64,000 nt of DNA, from the NCBI GenBank assembly GCA_963782445.1, contig CAWAJM010000001.1, positions 3,658,001 to 3,722,000 of the forward strand, read 5' to 3'. Origin of the DNA: ZC4RG20 sp963782445. GTDB lineage: Bacteria > Pseudomonadota > Gammaproteobacteria > Steroidobacterales > Rariloculaceae. Both the position numbers and the translations under genes were made by a program. Positions 27,284 through 36,666 of the stretch are shown in pieces (the stretch's first letter is position 1; each line of letters opens with the position of its first letter). The notes under the pieces are model-generated. The model was given only the letters and a program-made list of their open reading frames with translations. It was not told the origin of the DNA and did not search any database.

Positions 27284-28344
27284 AAGCGGCGCCTGGCATA
27301 GACGCGATCCAGAAGCGCCGACCGTTCAGGGTATGGTGCCTGACGCGCTCGCTCGATTTGTTTATCGGCTTCGCGTTCTATCTCCGCTCGAAGGGACTCC
27401 TGGCTCGCCTCGGAGAGCACGCCCGCAGCCGCCAGCGCCGTTCCGAGCCGCTGGATCGGACAGCGCGCCTTCCAGGCTTGCACGTCTTCCATCTTTCGAC
27501 GCACGCCGACATCGATATCCTCCTTCGGTCCCACGTGCCCGCGGAACCTGAAGGTCACGGCTTCGAGCAGCCCCGGGCCCTCGTTCTGGCGTCCCCTGCG
27601 AAGCAAGTCGGCAGCCGCTCGCGAAACCTGCAACACGTCGTTGCCGTCGACCACAGCTGACGGGACTCGGCTCGCCTCGGCGAACCGAGCTACGCTGTCG
27701 CTCGGCTGGCGAAACTGTATATCGAGATGACTCGAAAACAGATTGTTCTCTACTACGAACAACACGGGAAGCTCGTAAACCGAGGCGAAGTTGAGCGATT
27801 CGTGAAACACACCCTCCTCACATGCCCCGTCGCCAAAAAATGCGACGGCCACGGCACCCTTTGCATCCATTTTCGCCGCGAGGGCAGCGCCCACTGCGAT
27901 AGGAATTGTTGCTCCGACTAAAGGTACTGAGCCGTGGAAGCCAACCTCCCCACCGAACAGGTGCATGGAGCCGCCCATTCCTCTTGACGCGCCGTCAGCC
28001 TTTCCGAGCACCTCGGCGATCAATCGATAGCTGTCTCCCCCGAGAGAGAGATAGTGCGAGTGAGACCGGTGTCCGCCGAAGACCCTATCGCTCTTGGTAA
28101 GGTTCTCGGCCACGCCGACGGCAACTGCCTCCTGCCCGATGCCGAGATGGCAAGGAGTCCGGACGACGCCGTCGAGAACCAGACCGGCGATCTTCTCTTC
28201 GATGACTCGGATCTCGAGCATCGAGCGGAAAAGGTTAATCAGCCGATCGGAATCGCAGCCCTCGATTTCCAATGGATGGTGGAATTGCTCCGGATCGGCC
28301 AGCCCCCCGAGGTCCGAGTTTCGCCGAGGCGGAACCGAAATCAT
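27280..28344 (-). CDS. TPP-dependent dehydrogenase E1 alpha-like subunit
   Basis: The start at 28344 (MISVPPRRNS) is chosen because it overlaps the aminotransferase stop by ATGA; 354 residues result. The ThDP/Mg site is present as FFGDGACEEGVFHESLNFAS ending in VVENN, and the substrate-channel segment as TPCHLGIGQEAVAVGV. It pairs with E1-beta, which follows with a 4-base overlap. Reaction class: decarboxylation of a 2-oxo acid to a ThDP-bound acyl or hydroxyalkyl group. Without E2/E3 the acceptor may be a keto-sugar, as for YerE-type branched-sugar enzymes, but those are a different ThDP subfamily. Confidence 0.9.
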   Translation of the reverse strand: MISVPPRRNSDLGGLADPEQFHHPLEIEGCDSDRLINLFRSMLEIRVIEEKIAGLVLDGVVRTPCHLGIGQEAVAVGVAENLTKSDRVFGGHRSHSHYLSLGGDSYRLIAEVLGKADGASRGMGGSMHLFGGEVGFHGSVPLVGATIPIAVGAALAAKMDAKGAVAVAFFGDGACEEGVFHESLNFASVYELPVLFVVENNLFSSHLDIQFRQPSDSVARFAEASRVPSAVVDGNDVLQVSRAAADLLRRGRQNEGPGLLEAVTFRFRGHVGPKEDIDVGVRRKMEDVQAWKARCPIQRLGTALAAAGVLSEASQESLRAEIEREADKQIERARQAPYPERSALLDRVYARRRL

Positions 28345-29468
28345 CGTTGGCCGACCCCATAAAACGCACGAACACAATCGATGACATGGTCAACGTCCTC
28401 GTCGCTCAACGATGTGTTCATTGGTAGGAGAAGTGCCCTTCTGTAAAGAGCCTCGGTCCGGGGCAGATGAACGTCCTCGAACCCGAGCGCGTCGTGCTGG
28501 TGGACTGCGCGCCCTCCGAACTGGACGATGGTTCTTATCCCTCTTTCTTCGAGGTAAGCCTTCAGACTATCCCGCTCGTCCGCCTCGATTTCATAGTTCT
28601 GGTAGACGTCCACGCGGTCTGCGTCCGAGTCAGGCCCCGGTGGCAACCGGAGAGCGTCGACTTCGCCGAGGCCGCTCTCGTATCGACGCGCGATCGATCG
28701 TCTTCGTTCCAAGTCCTTTTGGAAAGTCTTGAATTTGACATTGAGGATCGCTGCCTGGAGGTTGTCGAGACGGCTGTTGGTCCCCCACGTCACCACGTCG
28801 CCGTCTGCATTGCGACCGTGGTCGCGAAGCAATCCGAGCCTTCGGGCCATCTCATCGTCGTCGGTTACGACTGCGCCTCCATCTCCGAAGCACCCCAATA
28901 GCTTGGCGGGATAGAAACTGAAGGTACCGGCGAGACCGTGCGTGCCTGCGAAGCGCCCACGATAACGGGAACCCAGGGCTTGGGCAGCATCTTCGATGAC
29001 TAGAAGCTGGTGCTCGTTCGCGAATTCCTGAATTTGCGCCATATCGGCCGTGCGTCCATTGAGCTGGACCGGCATGACGGCCTTGGTACGGCGATTAATT
29101 GCGGCCCTCGCCGATGCAATGTCGATGAGATGATCGGCACCGCACTCGACGAGGCACGGCTGTGCTCCGACGTAATGAATCGCCGCCACGCTTGCGACAT
29201 AGGTATGAGAAGGAACGATCACTTCGTCCCCAGAGCCCACGTCCGCGGCGCGGAGGGCCAGAATCAAGGCGTTCGTCCCATCGGCAACGCCATATGCGTG
29301 GCTGACACCCAGATAGTTCGCAAGCGAGTGTTCGAATTGCTCCAGATCTCTCTGTAGGATGTACGCGCCCCGCTCCATGACATCCCGCAGCGCGGCCATG
29401 ATTTGCGCCTCATGCTCTCGAAACAGGGCGCCATAGTTGAAGAAGGGGACATGTCGGCGGGTTACCAC
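28341..29468 (-). CDS. DegT/DnrJ/EryC1/StrS-family sugar aminotransferase
   Basis: This 375-residue PLP enzyme has the lysine motif FSFYPAKLLGCFGDGGA, VIEDAAQALGSRYRGR for the cofactor-binding Asp, and HTYVASVAAIHYVGAQP. The family aminates keto-sugar nucleotides. Likely substrate: the 4-keto product of a WbpM-like dehydratase. The C-terminal segment RTIVQFGGRAVHQHDALGF is not the usual one of PglE/WbpE enzymes, so a 3-keto or more unusual keto-sugar is also possible. It is first of a coupled trio with E1-alpha and E1-beta and lies 55 bp after the methyltransferase gene. Confidence 0.92.
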   Translation of the reverse strand: MVTRRHVPFFNYGALFREHEAQIMAALRDVMERGAYILQRDLEQFEHSLANYLGVSHAYGVADGTNALILALRAADVGSGDEVIVPSHTYVASVAAIHYVGAQPCLVECGADHLIDIASARAAINRRTKAVMPVQLNGRTADMAQIQEFANEHQLLVIEDAAQALGSRYRGRFAGTHGLAGTFSFYPAKLLGCFGDGGAVVTDDDEMARRLGLLRDHGRNADGDVVTWGTNSRLDNLQAAILNVKFKTFQKDLERRRSIARRYESGLGEVDALRLPPGPDSDADRVDVYQNYEIEADERDSLKAYLEERGIRTIVQFGGRAVHQHDALGFEDVHLPRTEALYRRALLLPMNTSLSDEDVDHVIDCVRAFYGVGQR

Positions 29469-29522
29469 TGGATGACTTCCTCTAGTCTTTGGAGCATGGC
29501 GAGTATTTAAAAGAACCCGCGC

Positions 29523-30335
29523 TCAAGCTGCCGCCCCCAAGGATGCGACACAGTAGATGACCTTATGGCGATGGTCGGGCGACTTGACGTCGAGTTCCGT
29601 CGGCTGCACGCAGTCGCCCGCAGTCGCTTCCAGTTCTGCGGGCATCAGCACGGAACGGCCGAACACCACTCTCTTCAGGAGCTGTTTGCCCCTCATCGTC
29701 CGCGGCATGATTCCGAGCCTAACTGCGAGCCGCTTGAGCGGCCGCAACACTCGCTGACGCGCAGATAGCGAATCAAGAGGCAGATAGCCGAAGCAGCGAA
29801 CCGAGAAACCGTGCGCCTCGAACGCCACCGCCAGCTCTTGCACACCCAGATATGTGTAACTATAAGGACTGGGATTGAAGTCCACGAGGTCTTTGTTTGC
29901 CGTGGCTATCAAAACCCGTCCGCCAAGAGCCAGTACGCGCTTGCACTCGGAAATGAAGCGGTCTATGTCAGACAAGTAATAGATCGCCTCGAATATGACT
30001 ATTGCGTCCTTGGATTCGTCTGCATAAGGCATCTCCAACGCATCGAAGCGGGCAAGCGGGAATCGGTCTCCGTAGTGCGCTCGCACCCGCTCCAGCATCC
30101 GTTCACTGCAGTCTCCCGCTTCGAGCGACGCCGCGACGGCGCCAAGCAGTCCCAATCCTGGGCCCGTCCCGCATGCTAACTCGGCCACGTGCTTGCCTCG
30201 GCAATAACTGGCGGCCCATGCGTACCTGTGCTTAAGCCGGTCCAACTGCTCCTGTGAAATCGGCGTCCCGGCGAGCTCGGTGACGTTGAGAAAATCGGTG
30301 TCGGCTGGGATGGGCTCGGCGATTTCGTCTTCCAT
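29523..30335 (-). CDS. class I SAM-dependent methyltransferase
   Basis: Counting from the ATG at 30335 (MEDEIAEPIPADTD) the product has 270 residues; an earlier ATG at 30425 exists. Motif I is VAELACGTGPGLGLLG, with an acidic residue at the end of the next strand (LEAGDCSERML), and a DAIVIFEAIYYLSD post-motif region. The C-terminal 100 residues are unlike small-molecule methyltransferases and may bind the glycan. It is one of five methyltransferases in this locus, so several sugar hydroxyls or amines are probably methylated. The exact target cannot be inferred. Confidence 0.85.
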   Translation of the reverse strand: MEDEIAEPIPADTDFLNVTELAGTPISQEQLDRLKHRYAWAASYCRGKHVAELACGTGPGLGLLGAVAASLEAGDCSERMLERVRAHYGDRFPLARFDALEMPYADESKDAIVIFEAIYYLSDIDRFISECKRVLALGGRVLIATANKDLVDFNPSPYSYTYLGVQELAVAFEAHGFSVRCFGYLPLDSLSARQRVLRPLKRLAVRLGIMPRTMRGKQLLKRVVFGRSVLMPAELEATAGDCVQPTELDVKSPDHRHKVIYCVASLGAAA

Positions 30336-30461
30336 TGAGGTCCCAAGACCTGTCAAAAACTGACGGTTTCGTGTCGCCCCCGCTGGGTCTGGCACGCTGT
30401 TGCGCGCGCAAGATACCATAGACAATGCGGATAGCGAAGGTGGCGAGAACTCAGGCCTAAA

Positions 30462-31700
30462 TCACTTGACTGCAGCATCCTCGAGGGAATCGGCATATTC
30501 ATTGTATATGGCGCGCGGCGAAAATCGGTCTTGGAATAGCTGTGTGGCGTTCGCCGACATGAGATTGCGGAGAGCGGCGTCTGCCGCCGTTCTCCTTACG
30601 AGCCTCGCCAAACTGCCCGGATCGCCGGGCGTGTAGTCCAATCCCGTACGATTCTCCCGGGTCAGGTTCAGCGCTTCCCCGCTCAGGCTCAGCAGCACCG
30701 GCAAGCCGGCGCTCATGTACTCGAACAGCTTGTTGGGCAAACTCATCCTGGCACCGGAGGAATACGCGCCCAATCCCATCCACGAAATGGAAGCAAGGTA
30801 CGCCAGTTCCGCCTGGCCGGCCCATCCCGTAAAGACTACGTTTTCCAGGCCTTCCGCTTGCTCCCGCCATGCCTTCTCTCGCTCCCCGCGGCCGGTGAGC
30901 ACGAACTGAATGTCGTTCCTGGTTCGGAGGCTCCGAGCGGCCTCGATGACGGTTCCTAGATCGATGTTGCCTACGAACGTGCCCGCAAACCAATAGATCC
31001 TCTTTCCCGGATCGACCCCGCGCTCCAAGACGGCTCGACGCACCTCGTCAGTGACGCTTCCCGTATCGAGTCTGCCGGTATAGCCCATAGGGAGGACACG
31101 ATCCCTGGTGGAGCGGTCCCGCCCAGCGTGTACCAGCCCCCATTGCAGGTAAGTCTCCGAAATCGCATAGAGGCCTGAGGCCGCGCACATCGCTTCTCGA
31201 GTGGCACTATAGAGTGGCGTCAACAACCAGCGACCTAACCCCTGCACGGCCTTCGGGACGCGGCCCAGCATCTCGTCCGGCCATAGGTCCCTGATGTCAA
31301 GGAATACCGGAACGCCGCGAGATCGGCCGTAACGCACCGCTTCCCGCGACAGTTCAATGGTCGGGAACGAGCAGACAATCACTGCCGGAGACACGCCTCG
31401 TTGCGCCAGCCTGCGGAATTCACGTGCGATCAAAGAGTGATTGACCTGGCGGGCCACCGAGACGTTGCGGCGATAACCGGGCCCGTGGAGAAACTGAATA
31501 CCGACATTCTGTCCCACGTCGACGAACTGCGAACGCCGCACGACCTGCCGACGCCGAAAGTGATCGAACGAGGACGCCCACCACGTGACCTCATGTCCGC
31601 GTTCGCCGAGCAGTCGAGCGAGGTATCCCGACCGCCACAATCGATCTTCCTCCGAAAAGCCGGGCAGCGGCTCGCCGACCGTTACCAACCAGATCTTCAA
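30462..31700 (-). CDS. glycosyltransferase, GT4 family (WbuB-like)
   Basis: This 412-residue GT-B protein begins MKIWLVTVGEPLPG, typical of WbuB/FnlC-context L-FucNAc transferases. The donor domain contains YWFAGTFVGNIDLGTVIEA and FVLTGRGERE, and ends with ARMSLPNKLFEYMSAGLPVL. A long linker region (FLDIRDLWPDEMLG) is also characteristic of this group. It lies 10 bp after the preceding glycosyltransferase gene. Transfer of a 6-deoxy-HexNAc would fit the WbpM products in the operon; this is inference. Confidence 0.9.
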   Translation of the reverse strand: MKIWLVTVGEPLPGFSEEDRLWRSGYLARLLGERGHEVTWWASSFDHFRRRQVVRRSQFVDVGQNVGIQFLHGPGYRRNVSVARQVNHSLIAREFRRLAQRGVSPAVIVCSFPTIELSREAVRYGRSRGVPVFLDIRDLWPDEMLGRVPKAVQGLGRWLLTPLYSATREAMCAASGLYAISETYLQWGLVHAGRDRSTRDRVLPMGYTGRLDTGSVTDEVRRAVLERGVDPGKRIYWFAGTFVGNIDLGTVIEAARSLRTRNDIQFVLTGRGEREKAWREQAEGLENVVFTGWAGQAELAYLASISWMGLGAYSSGARMSLPNKLFEYMSAGLPVLLSLSGEALNLTRENRTGLDYTPGDPGSLARLVRRTAADAALRNLMSANATQLFQDRFSPRAIYNEYADSLEDAAVK

Positions 31701-31710
31701 TTCAATCCGC

Positions 31711-32769
31711 TCATTTAGGATCGGTCAGTTGCTCGCAAATCTCCTCGAACCTGCGAGACCACGTGGTATGATTGAACTGCTTGGCGCGGGCTTGCGCCCC
31801 TTCTTTGAGCTTCCGCCAACGTTCTGGATCCCGATGTAAAGCGGTCACCGCCGAGACGAACGCCTGTGTGTCTCCGGGATCTATCAAGACACCGCACTCG
31901 TCGTCGACTATCTCGGGGATCGCCAGCCAACGCGTTGTGATGACCGGCAAACCGTGTGCATACGCCTCTGCAATGACGCCCGGGTACCCTTCACTTGCAT
32001 GGAACGTAGCCAGGACGAGGCAATCGTAGTCCCACAGCTTGGCATCGACCTCCGAATGGGACAGGAAACCACAATAGCGGACGCGGCCTTTGCCTCGCGC
32101 CAAGATATCCTCTGGCGTGTACTCGTCAAGCGGACCATATATGTCGATGAAGCAACCTTCAGGCAGGTGCGGAGCGGACTCCAGCATTGTTTCCATACCT
32201 TTGGTTCGCCACAGATGGCCGAGGAAAATGAACCGCGTGCATACCTCACGGCTAGGCTTGCTCGCTCCTCTTGGGCCACTTGTCCTCACGTAGGTGGAAA
32301 ACCACTCCAATCGGCAGGTGCCATGCCCCCGGAGGTGCTCTATCGAGCGGCGCGTCTGCAGAAGGATCACGTCTGCGGATAGCAGCGACCTCGCGATAAT
32401 CGTCTTGCGGATGGGCCCGGAGTTCAAATATACGTCGCCGAAGGACCCTCCGAAGACACGCAACACTGTCCGTTTGCCGGCAAGCTTGCTGACTCCGACG
32501 ATCAGCGGACCAAAAAGCAGCATGCCCCTGTTGCTTGCATGATAGGAAACGACATCGAACCTGCTCAATCTGCCGATCGCCGTCGACAACGTCTTTGCTG
32601 CCACGAAGAGATTTTTCAACGGCCGCGAGTGCTCGCTTCCCCTCGACGTGTCTATTACCTCTACAGCGAAACCGTGATGACCGCGCAAGTCTTCCACCAA
32701 CGTGGCGAAATGCCTCGTATTCCCGCCCATGGGTGGCGGAAGCGGCCCTATGAGCAGGACTCGGATCAT
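31711..32769 (-). CDS. glycosyltransferase, GT4 family
   Basis: The product has 352 residues with IGPLPPPMGGNTRHFATLV at the N-terminus (glycine-rich acceptor loop), FIFLGHLWRTKGMETMLES in the donor domain, and EGYPGVIAEAYAHGLPVI carrying the EX7E-type pair. The start codon directly abuts the stop of the methyltransferase gene at 32770, so no intergenic space remains. It acts on the lipid-linked glycan at the inner face of the membrane. Sugar unknown. Confidence 0.9.
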   Translation of the reverse strand: MIRVLLIGPLPPPMGGNTRHFATLVEDLRGHHGFAVEVIDTSRGSEHSRPLKNLFVAAKTLSTAIGRLSRFDVVSYHASNRGMLLFGPLIVGVSKLAGKRTVLRVFGGSFGDVYLNSGPIRKTIIARSLLSADVILLQTRRSIEHLRGHGTCRLEWFSTYVRTSGPRGASKPSREVCTRFIFLGHLWRTKGMETMLESAPHLPEGCFIDIYGPLDEYTPEDILARGKGRVRYCGFLSHSEVDAKLWDYDCLVLATFHASEGYPGVIAEAYAHGLPVITTRWLAIPEIVDDECGVLIDPGDTQAFVSAVTALHRDPERWRKLKEGAQARAKQFNHTTWSRRFEEICEQLTDPK

Positions 32770-33741
32770 TCAATTGCTCGTCGAAGTGCTTGCCTTCTTC
32801 TCGCTCGCCACGACGCAAACAACGAAGGCACCACTTGTTGTGAGATCCTCGCTCGACAACTGCTTGAAACGCGGAGCCAGCGCCGCTCGCTCAAGCTCGG
32901 AGGGAGAGCGCACCAACGACTCTTCAACGACTTGAAAGCCGGCTTCAGCCAGTAACCGAACATGCTCGGAGTGGGGCGTTCTGTTTAGTAAATACGACCT
33001 CCTCCCGACGATCACCTTCCACGCGGCATCGGAGTAAGTCCAGTGGCCATTCCAGGCATCCGCCTTCCCGTGACATCTATAGTCGATCTGGTGCGACATG
33101 ACTCCGTTCGGCTTCAGCCAGGACCGCATGGCGGCGTACACATCCGGCAAATTGTCGATATGCTCGAGAACGGCCTGCGAATAGATCATGTCTACTGTTT
33201 GGGGCTGTATTACAGCGGGGTCGTTCCAAGGCGCCCGATAGACGATATGCGAGCCCGGCTCATTCGAATGTTCGATCGACGCCCTGATTTCGCTCACGCG
33301 CGACGGACGTAGCGCCTGCCGCAGCAACGCCTCGTCGAGCAGATGCTCCGGAAAGGCATAGTCCGGAAGTCTTGGCTTCAGGGACGGGAACTCCTCCTCT
33401 CCGGGCACGGGTTCCCGCTGCAGGAACAATTGCACAAGCTCATCGAAAATGGCGAGGTTGCTCTTGAGGTCCGAGTAGGCCACGATGTCCAGGGCATAGT
33501 ACCTTTCGGCGCCCGAGAGAAGCCCGCAAAGACCAATGCCGATGGAATCGCCCGGGCCAAGCTCCGCAATTGCCTTCGGAACATCCATCACCGACCGAGC
33601 TGTCGCCGAGAGCACGAGGTGGCGCATCCAAACGGAATAGCAGTATCGGGCGGAACCGGTGCCGCCGGTCGCTCTGCTGTAATCGTAGCCGGGAATATAG
33701 GTGGCGAGTCCCGCCAAAATGGCCTTAGTCCTAGCCCTCAT
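32770..33741 (-). CDS. class I SAM-dependent methyltransferase-like protein
   Basis: The 323-residue product begins with a conserved-looking module (IPGYDYSRATGGTGSARYCY) and has a weak motif I (AIAELGPGDSIGIGLCGLLSG) followed by YYALDIVAYS. The later VDMIYSQAVLEHIDNLPDVY and LKPNGVMSHQIDYRCHG are standard class I methyltransferase motifs. The 70 residues between the SAM loop and the next strand form an unusual insertion. The closely spaced neighbours on both sides indicate shared transcription. The glycan target is unknown. Confidence 0.8.
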   Translation of the reverse strand: MRARTKAILAGLATYIPGYDYSRATGGTGSARYCYSVWMRHLVLSATARSVMDVPKAIAELGPGDSIGIGLCGLLSGAERYYALDIVAYSDLKSNLAIFDELVQLFLQREPVPGEEEFPSLKPRLPDYAFPEHLLDEALLRQALRPSRVSEIRASIEHSNEPGSHIVYRAPWNDPAVIQPQTVDMIYSQAVLEHIDNLPDVYAAMRSWLKPNGVMSHQIDYRCHGKADAWNGHWTYSDAAWKVIVGRRSYLLNRTPHSEHVRLLAEAGFQVVEESLVRSPSELERAALAPRFKQLSSEDLTTSGAFVVCVVASEKKASTSTSN

Positions 33742-33768
33742 ACGACGCCCTCCGCCCTCGGACGCCGC

Positions 33769-34758
33769 TCAACGAGGCTTCTGACATCGGGCTTCTACAC
33801 CGTTTCCGCCCTTCTCGACCCATATGCCCTGCGCCGAGAGCGCTTGCAGTGTCGCTCTTATCGCGCGGCGGGAGCGTAGGTGCCTGTAGTAATCAGTCAA
33901 TGAATCGTGGGTATCGAGTTCCGCCCACTCGTACTGCTGTCTATCGTCGAGCTCGGGAAGGGCATGATAGTAGGTAAGAATCGGGGAGACTCGCGACAGC
34001 ATCATTTGAAACAGAGTCACGTGCCGAACGGCTCTGTGCAGAGGGAAGAACGCCCGTGTCAATGCGGTCGTCGCTTTCACGCCCTGCGCGGGAGGCAAGC
34101 GCTTTAAGATCGGCCTGAGCAGCGCGGCCGTTACCTTCGTGTACTCCGATACCGAGTGAGTGTAATGGTCGATCACGAGCCAACCGCCCGGCTTAACCTG
34201 GGCGTACAAGTCCTGGATCGTCCGTTCCGAATTCCGCGTGTGCTGAACTACACCGAGGCATACCACGATATCGTATTGCCCCGGCAAGAACGGAAGCCGA
34301 TTGATATCGCACTGCAGGATGCGATGTCTCTCGGATTGCGGACAATTCGCTTGATTCGGCTCCACAGCCGAGCTTAGATCGGTCGAGGTGACGAAGGCCG
34401 CGGGCTGCTGAAGCAGAACCTCCGTAAACCTACCGGCGCCACACCCGGTCTCAAGCACGTTGAACCGCGCCGAGCCCTGTAGCGCCTGCCATAAGTCATC
34501 CCCCAGGCATCTTTTCAAGCGATCTCGCGACAGGCCGGTCTTAGTGTACGAATCCAGCTGCGTCGTTCTGTACTTATGCCACTGGGCGCCAAACGCTTCG
34601 GCATAGTTGTCCTCGGAAGGCACGAATCTCGGAATGCCGTCGCGAATCCGATACCGATGTCCCGCGGGACACACCAGACTGTCACCCGTGCGCTCGAGGC
34701 GCGACTGATCCTCGGGGCACACCACGGCCGGAAACCCAATCTCGTCTTTCACGTTCAC
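33769..34758 (-). CDS. SAM-dependent methyltransferase with Trm112-like N-terminus
   Basis: Residues 1-50 resemble the small zinc-ribbon Trm112 fold (C14, C30, then GHRYRIRDGIPRFV), a frequent cap on bacterial glycan methyltransferases. The class I domain follows with VLETGCGAGRFTEVLL, CDINRLPFLPGQYDIVVCLG and VKPGGWLVIDHYTH. Total length 329 residues. It begins 12 bp after the AsnB-type gene and lies 27 bp before the next methyltransferase, within the same transcription unit. Target unknown. Confidence 0.87.
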   Translation of the reverse strand: MNVKDEIGFPAVVCPEDQSRLERTGDSLVCPAGHRYRIRDGIPRFVPSEDNYAEAFGAQWHKYRTTQLDSYTKTGLSRDRLKRCLGDDLWQALQGSARFNVLETGCGAGRFTEVLLQQPAAFVTSTDLSSAVEPNQANCPQSERHRILQCDINRLPFLPGQYDIVVCLGVVQHTRNSERTIQDLYAQVKPGGWLVIDHYTHSVSEYTKVTAALLRPILKRLPPAQGVKATTALTRAFFPLHRAVRHVTLFQMMLSRVSPILTYYHALPELDDRQQYEWAELDTHDSLTDYYRHLRSRRAIRATLQALSAQGIWVEKGGNGVEARCQKPR

Positions 34759-34769
34759 TTGTTACTATT

Positions 34770-36662
34770 CTATCCTGAAAAATCCACTCTCGACTGATTC
34801 GCCCATATCACAAAATTCAGGACCTTCCAAAGCATGAACGAGTCATCCCTTCGGCCGGAACCCGTTCGAGCGAACAGCGTCTCGATACGACCGATATCGA
34901 GCACTTCAGGGCAGCGCTTCGAGAATTTTGCCAGATGGTCGAAAAAGATGGGTTTGAGCACACCCTGCAACCACTTCCCGTATGGCACTTCTAGGCCCTT
35001 CTTTCTGCCCTTCAGCACCTCATCCGGTACGACGCCTGCAAGCGCCTTCTTCAACAACCACTTTCTGCGGCCGTGAGGCATTTTCACGTCGCCAGGAAGC
35101 CCGATCACGAAATCGACCAAGTCATTATCGAGAAAAGGTACGCGGACTTCTACGCCTGCGGCCATCGTCGCCCGATCCACTTTCTCTAGGAAAGTATCGG
35201 GCAGCGTCACTTGGAGGTCGACGAGAGACAGTTGATTGACGACGTCCTGCGTGCCGGCCGGATCGCGGCATGCTCGATGGCATCTAAATGGATCGAATGG
35301 AACCATACGTCGACGAATCGGGTCGCGAAATATTGCGCCAGGAACGAGGGAAGGGTCCTCGCTCGTCAGGAGCAGCGCTATGTTCTCCATCAGGTCGGAC
35401 GGTGCGAACGCATTCAAGTATCGTTGCACTCGATGGCTGAGCGCGATGTCCGGCCCCAAACCGCGAAAGTGCGACAGGACGCGGGCGGCCGCGTGCAGCA
35501 CAGTGCGATGTCGGAGGGTCGAATAACGTCGATAACCGCCGAACAGCTCGTCTCCGCCGTCGCCCTGTAGAACGACTTTGGTAGTTGCCGAAATATGGGA
35601 AGCCATCAGGTACAGGGGGAGGTTCGCCGCGTCCGAAAACGGCATGTCGTGCTGATGCACGAGTTTCTCCACGAGGTCTGCGACGGACTGCCCGGCGATG
35701 TGCATTTCGTGATGATCCGTTCCGTACCCGGCTGCAACCCGCCGAGCGCGGGGCAATTCGCCGTCGTCTCGAGAGAAATCAAAACCCACGGAGTACGTCG
35801 TCAGCCGCTTCCCATAGTGACGGGCCGCGAACCCCGCAACCGCACTCGAATCGACGCCCCCCGAAAGGAAAACGCCGACGGGCACGTCGCTGACCAACTG
35901 CCTTCGCACCGCCTCCTCCAGTAAGCGGCGCGTTTCGACGACGGCTTGCCTCCGGCCGACGCGCGCTCGGAGGCTTGCCTGCCGCTCCAAAGACCAATAA
36001 GGGCGTACAGTGGACGCAAAAGAATCCAGGTGAAGCTCTAGACAGTGACCCGGCGCCAGTTGCTGGATTCCCCGAAACAAAGTCTTTCCGCCAAGCGCGT
36101 TCCCGTAATAGAGCCATTCCTGCAGAGCCTCGAAGTCGCATTCGAGAGGCTCGGGGAACAAAGCGTTGAGGCTCTTGATTTCGGAGCCAAAAATCAGACA
36201 GTTTCGGTGGAGACGGTAGTAGAGAGGTTTAATACCCAATCGATCACGTACCAGCCATACTTTCCGCTGAAGCGCGTCGTAGATCGCAAAAGCAAACATT
36301 CCATTAAGCTCTGGAAGCGCATCGATACCGAGCTTCGCAAACAATGCAAGAACGACTTCGGTATCCGAACGGGAGCGCAGCCCGTCCAGGCAGTGCTTTC
36401 TAGCGAGCTCTCTGAAATTGTAAACCTCACCGTTATAGGTAATTGCGAAGCGGCCATCCGGCGTACGCATCGGTTGGCTACCGGACTCCGACAAATCAAG
36501 GATGCTTAGGCGCGTATGCCCGAACAGAATGCCGGTGTCCCGATAGGTTCCACAACCGTCCGGCCCACGGTGCTTCAGCGCGGCAACGGCATCGCGGAAT
36601 CGATCGGCGGAGACCGCTTCCAGCGACCGTCCGGAGCAGGCGATCCCTATGACCCCACACAT
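34770..36662 (-). CDS. asnB: glutamine-dependent asparagine-synthase-like amidotransferase
   Basis: This 630-residue protein has the class II glutamine amidotransferase domain with nucleophile Cys2 (MCGVIGIACSG), RLSILDLSESGSQP and YNGEVYNFRELA. The ATP-pyrophosphatase domain follows, with the loop FLSGGVDSSAVAG near residue 265. Full-length AsnB-type enzymes have this size. In surface-glycan loci such enzymes are thought to amidate uronic acid carboxyls rather than aspartate. A TviB/WbpO-like dehydrogenase at 61404 could supply the uronic acid. The alternative is ordinary asparagine synthesis. It sits between a glycosyltransferase with a frameshifted end and a methyltransferase. Confidence 0.9.
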   Translation of the reverse strand: MCGVIGIACSGRSLEAVSADRFRDAVAALKHRGPDGCGTYRDTGILFGHTRLSILDLSESGSQPMRTPDGRFAITYNGEVYNFRELARKHCLDGLRSRSDTEVVLALFAKLGIDALPELNGMFAFAIYDALQRKVWLVRDRLGIKPLYYRLHRNCLIFGSEIKSLNALFPEPLECDFEALQEWLYYGNALGGKTLFRGIQQLAPGHCLELHLDSFASTVRPYWSLERQASLRARVGRRQAVVETRRLLEEAVRRQLVSDVPVGVFLSGGVDSSAVAGFAARHYGKRLTTYSVGFDFSRDDGELPRARRVAAGYGTDHHEMHIAGQSVADLVEKLVHQHDMPFSDAANLPLYLMASHISATTKVVLQGDGGDELFGGYRRYSTLRHRTVLHAAARVLSHFRGLGPDIALSHRVQRYLNAFAPSDLMENIALLLTSEDPSLVPGAIFRDPIRRRMVPFDPFRCHRACRDPAGTQDVVNQLSLVDLQVTLPDTFLEKVDRATMAAGVEVRVPFLDNDLVDFVIGLPGDVKMPHGRRKWLLKKALAGVVPDEVLKGRKKGLEVPYGKWLQGVLKPIFFDHLAKFSKRCPEVLDIGRIETLFARTGSGRRDDSFMLWKVLNFVIWANQSRVDFSG

Positions 36663-36666
36663 CGTT

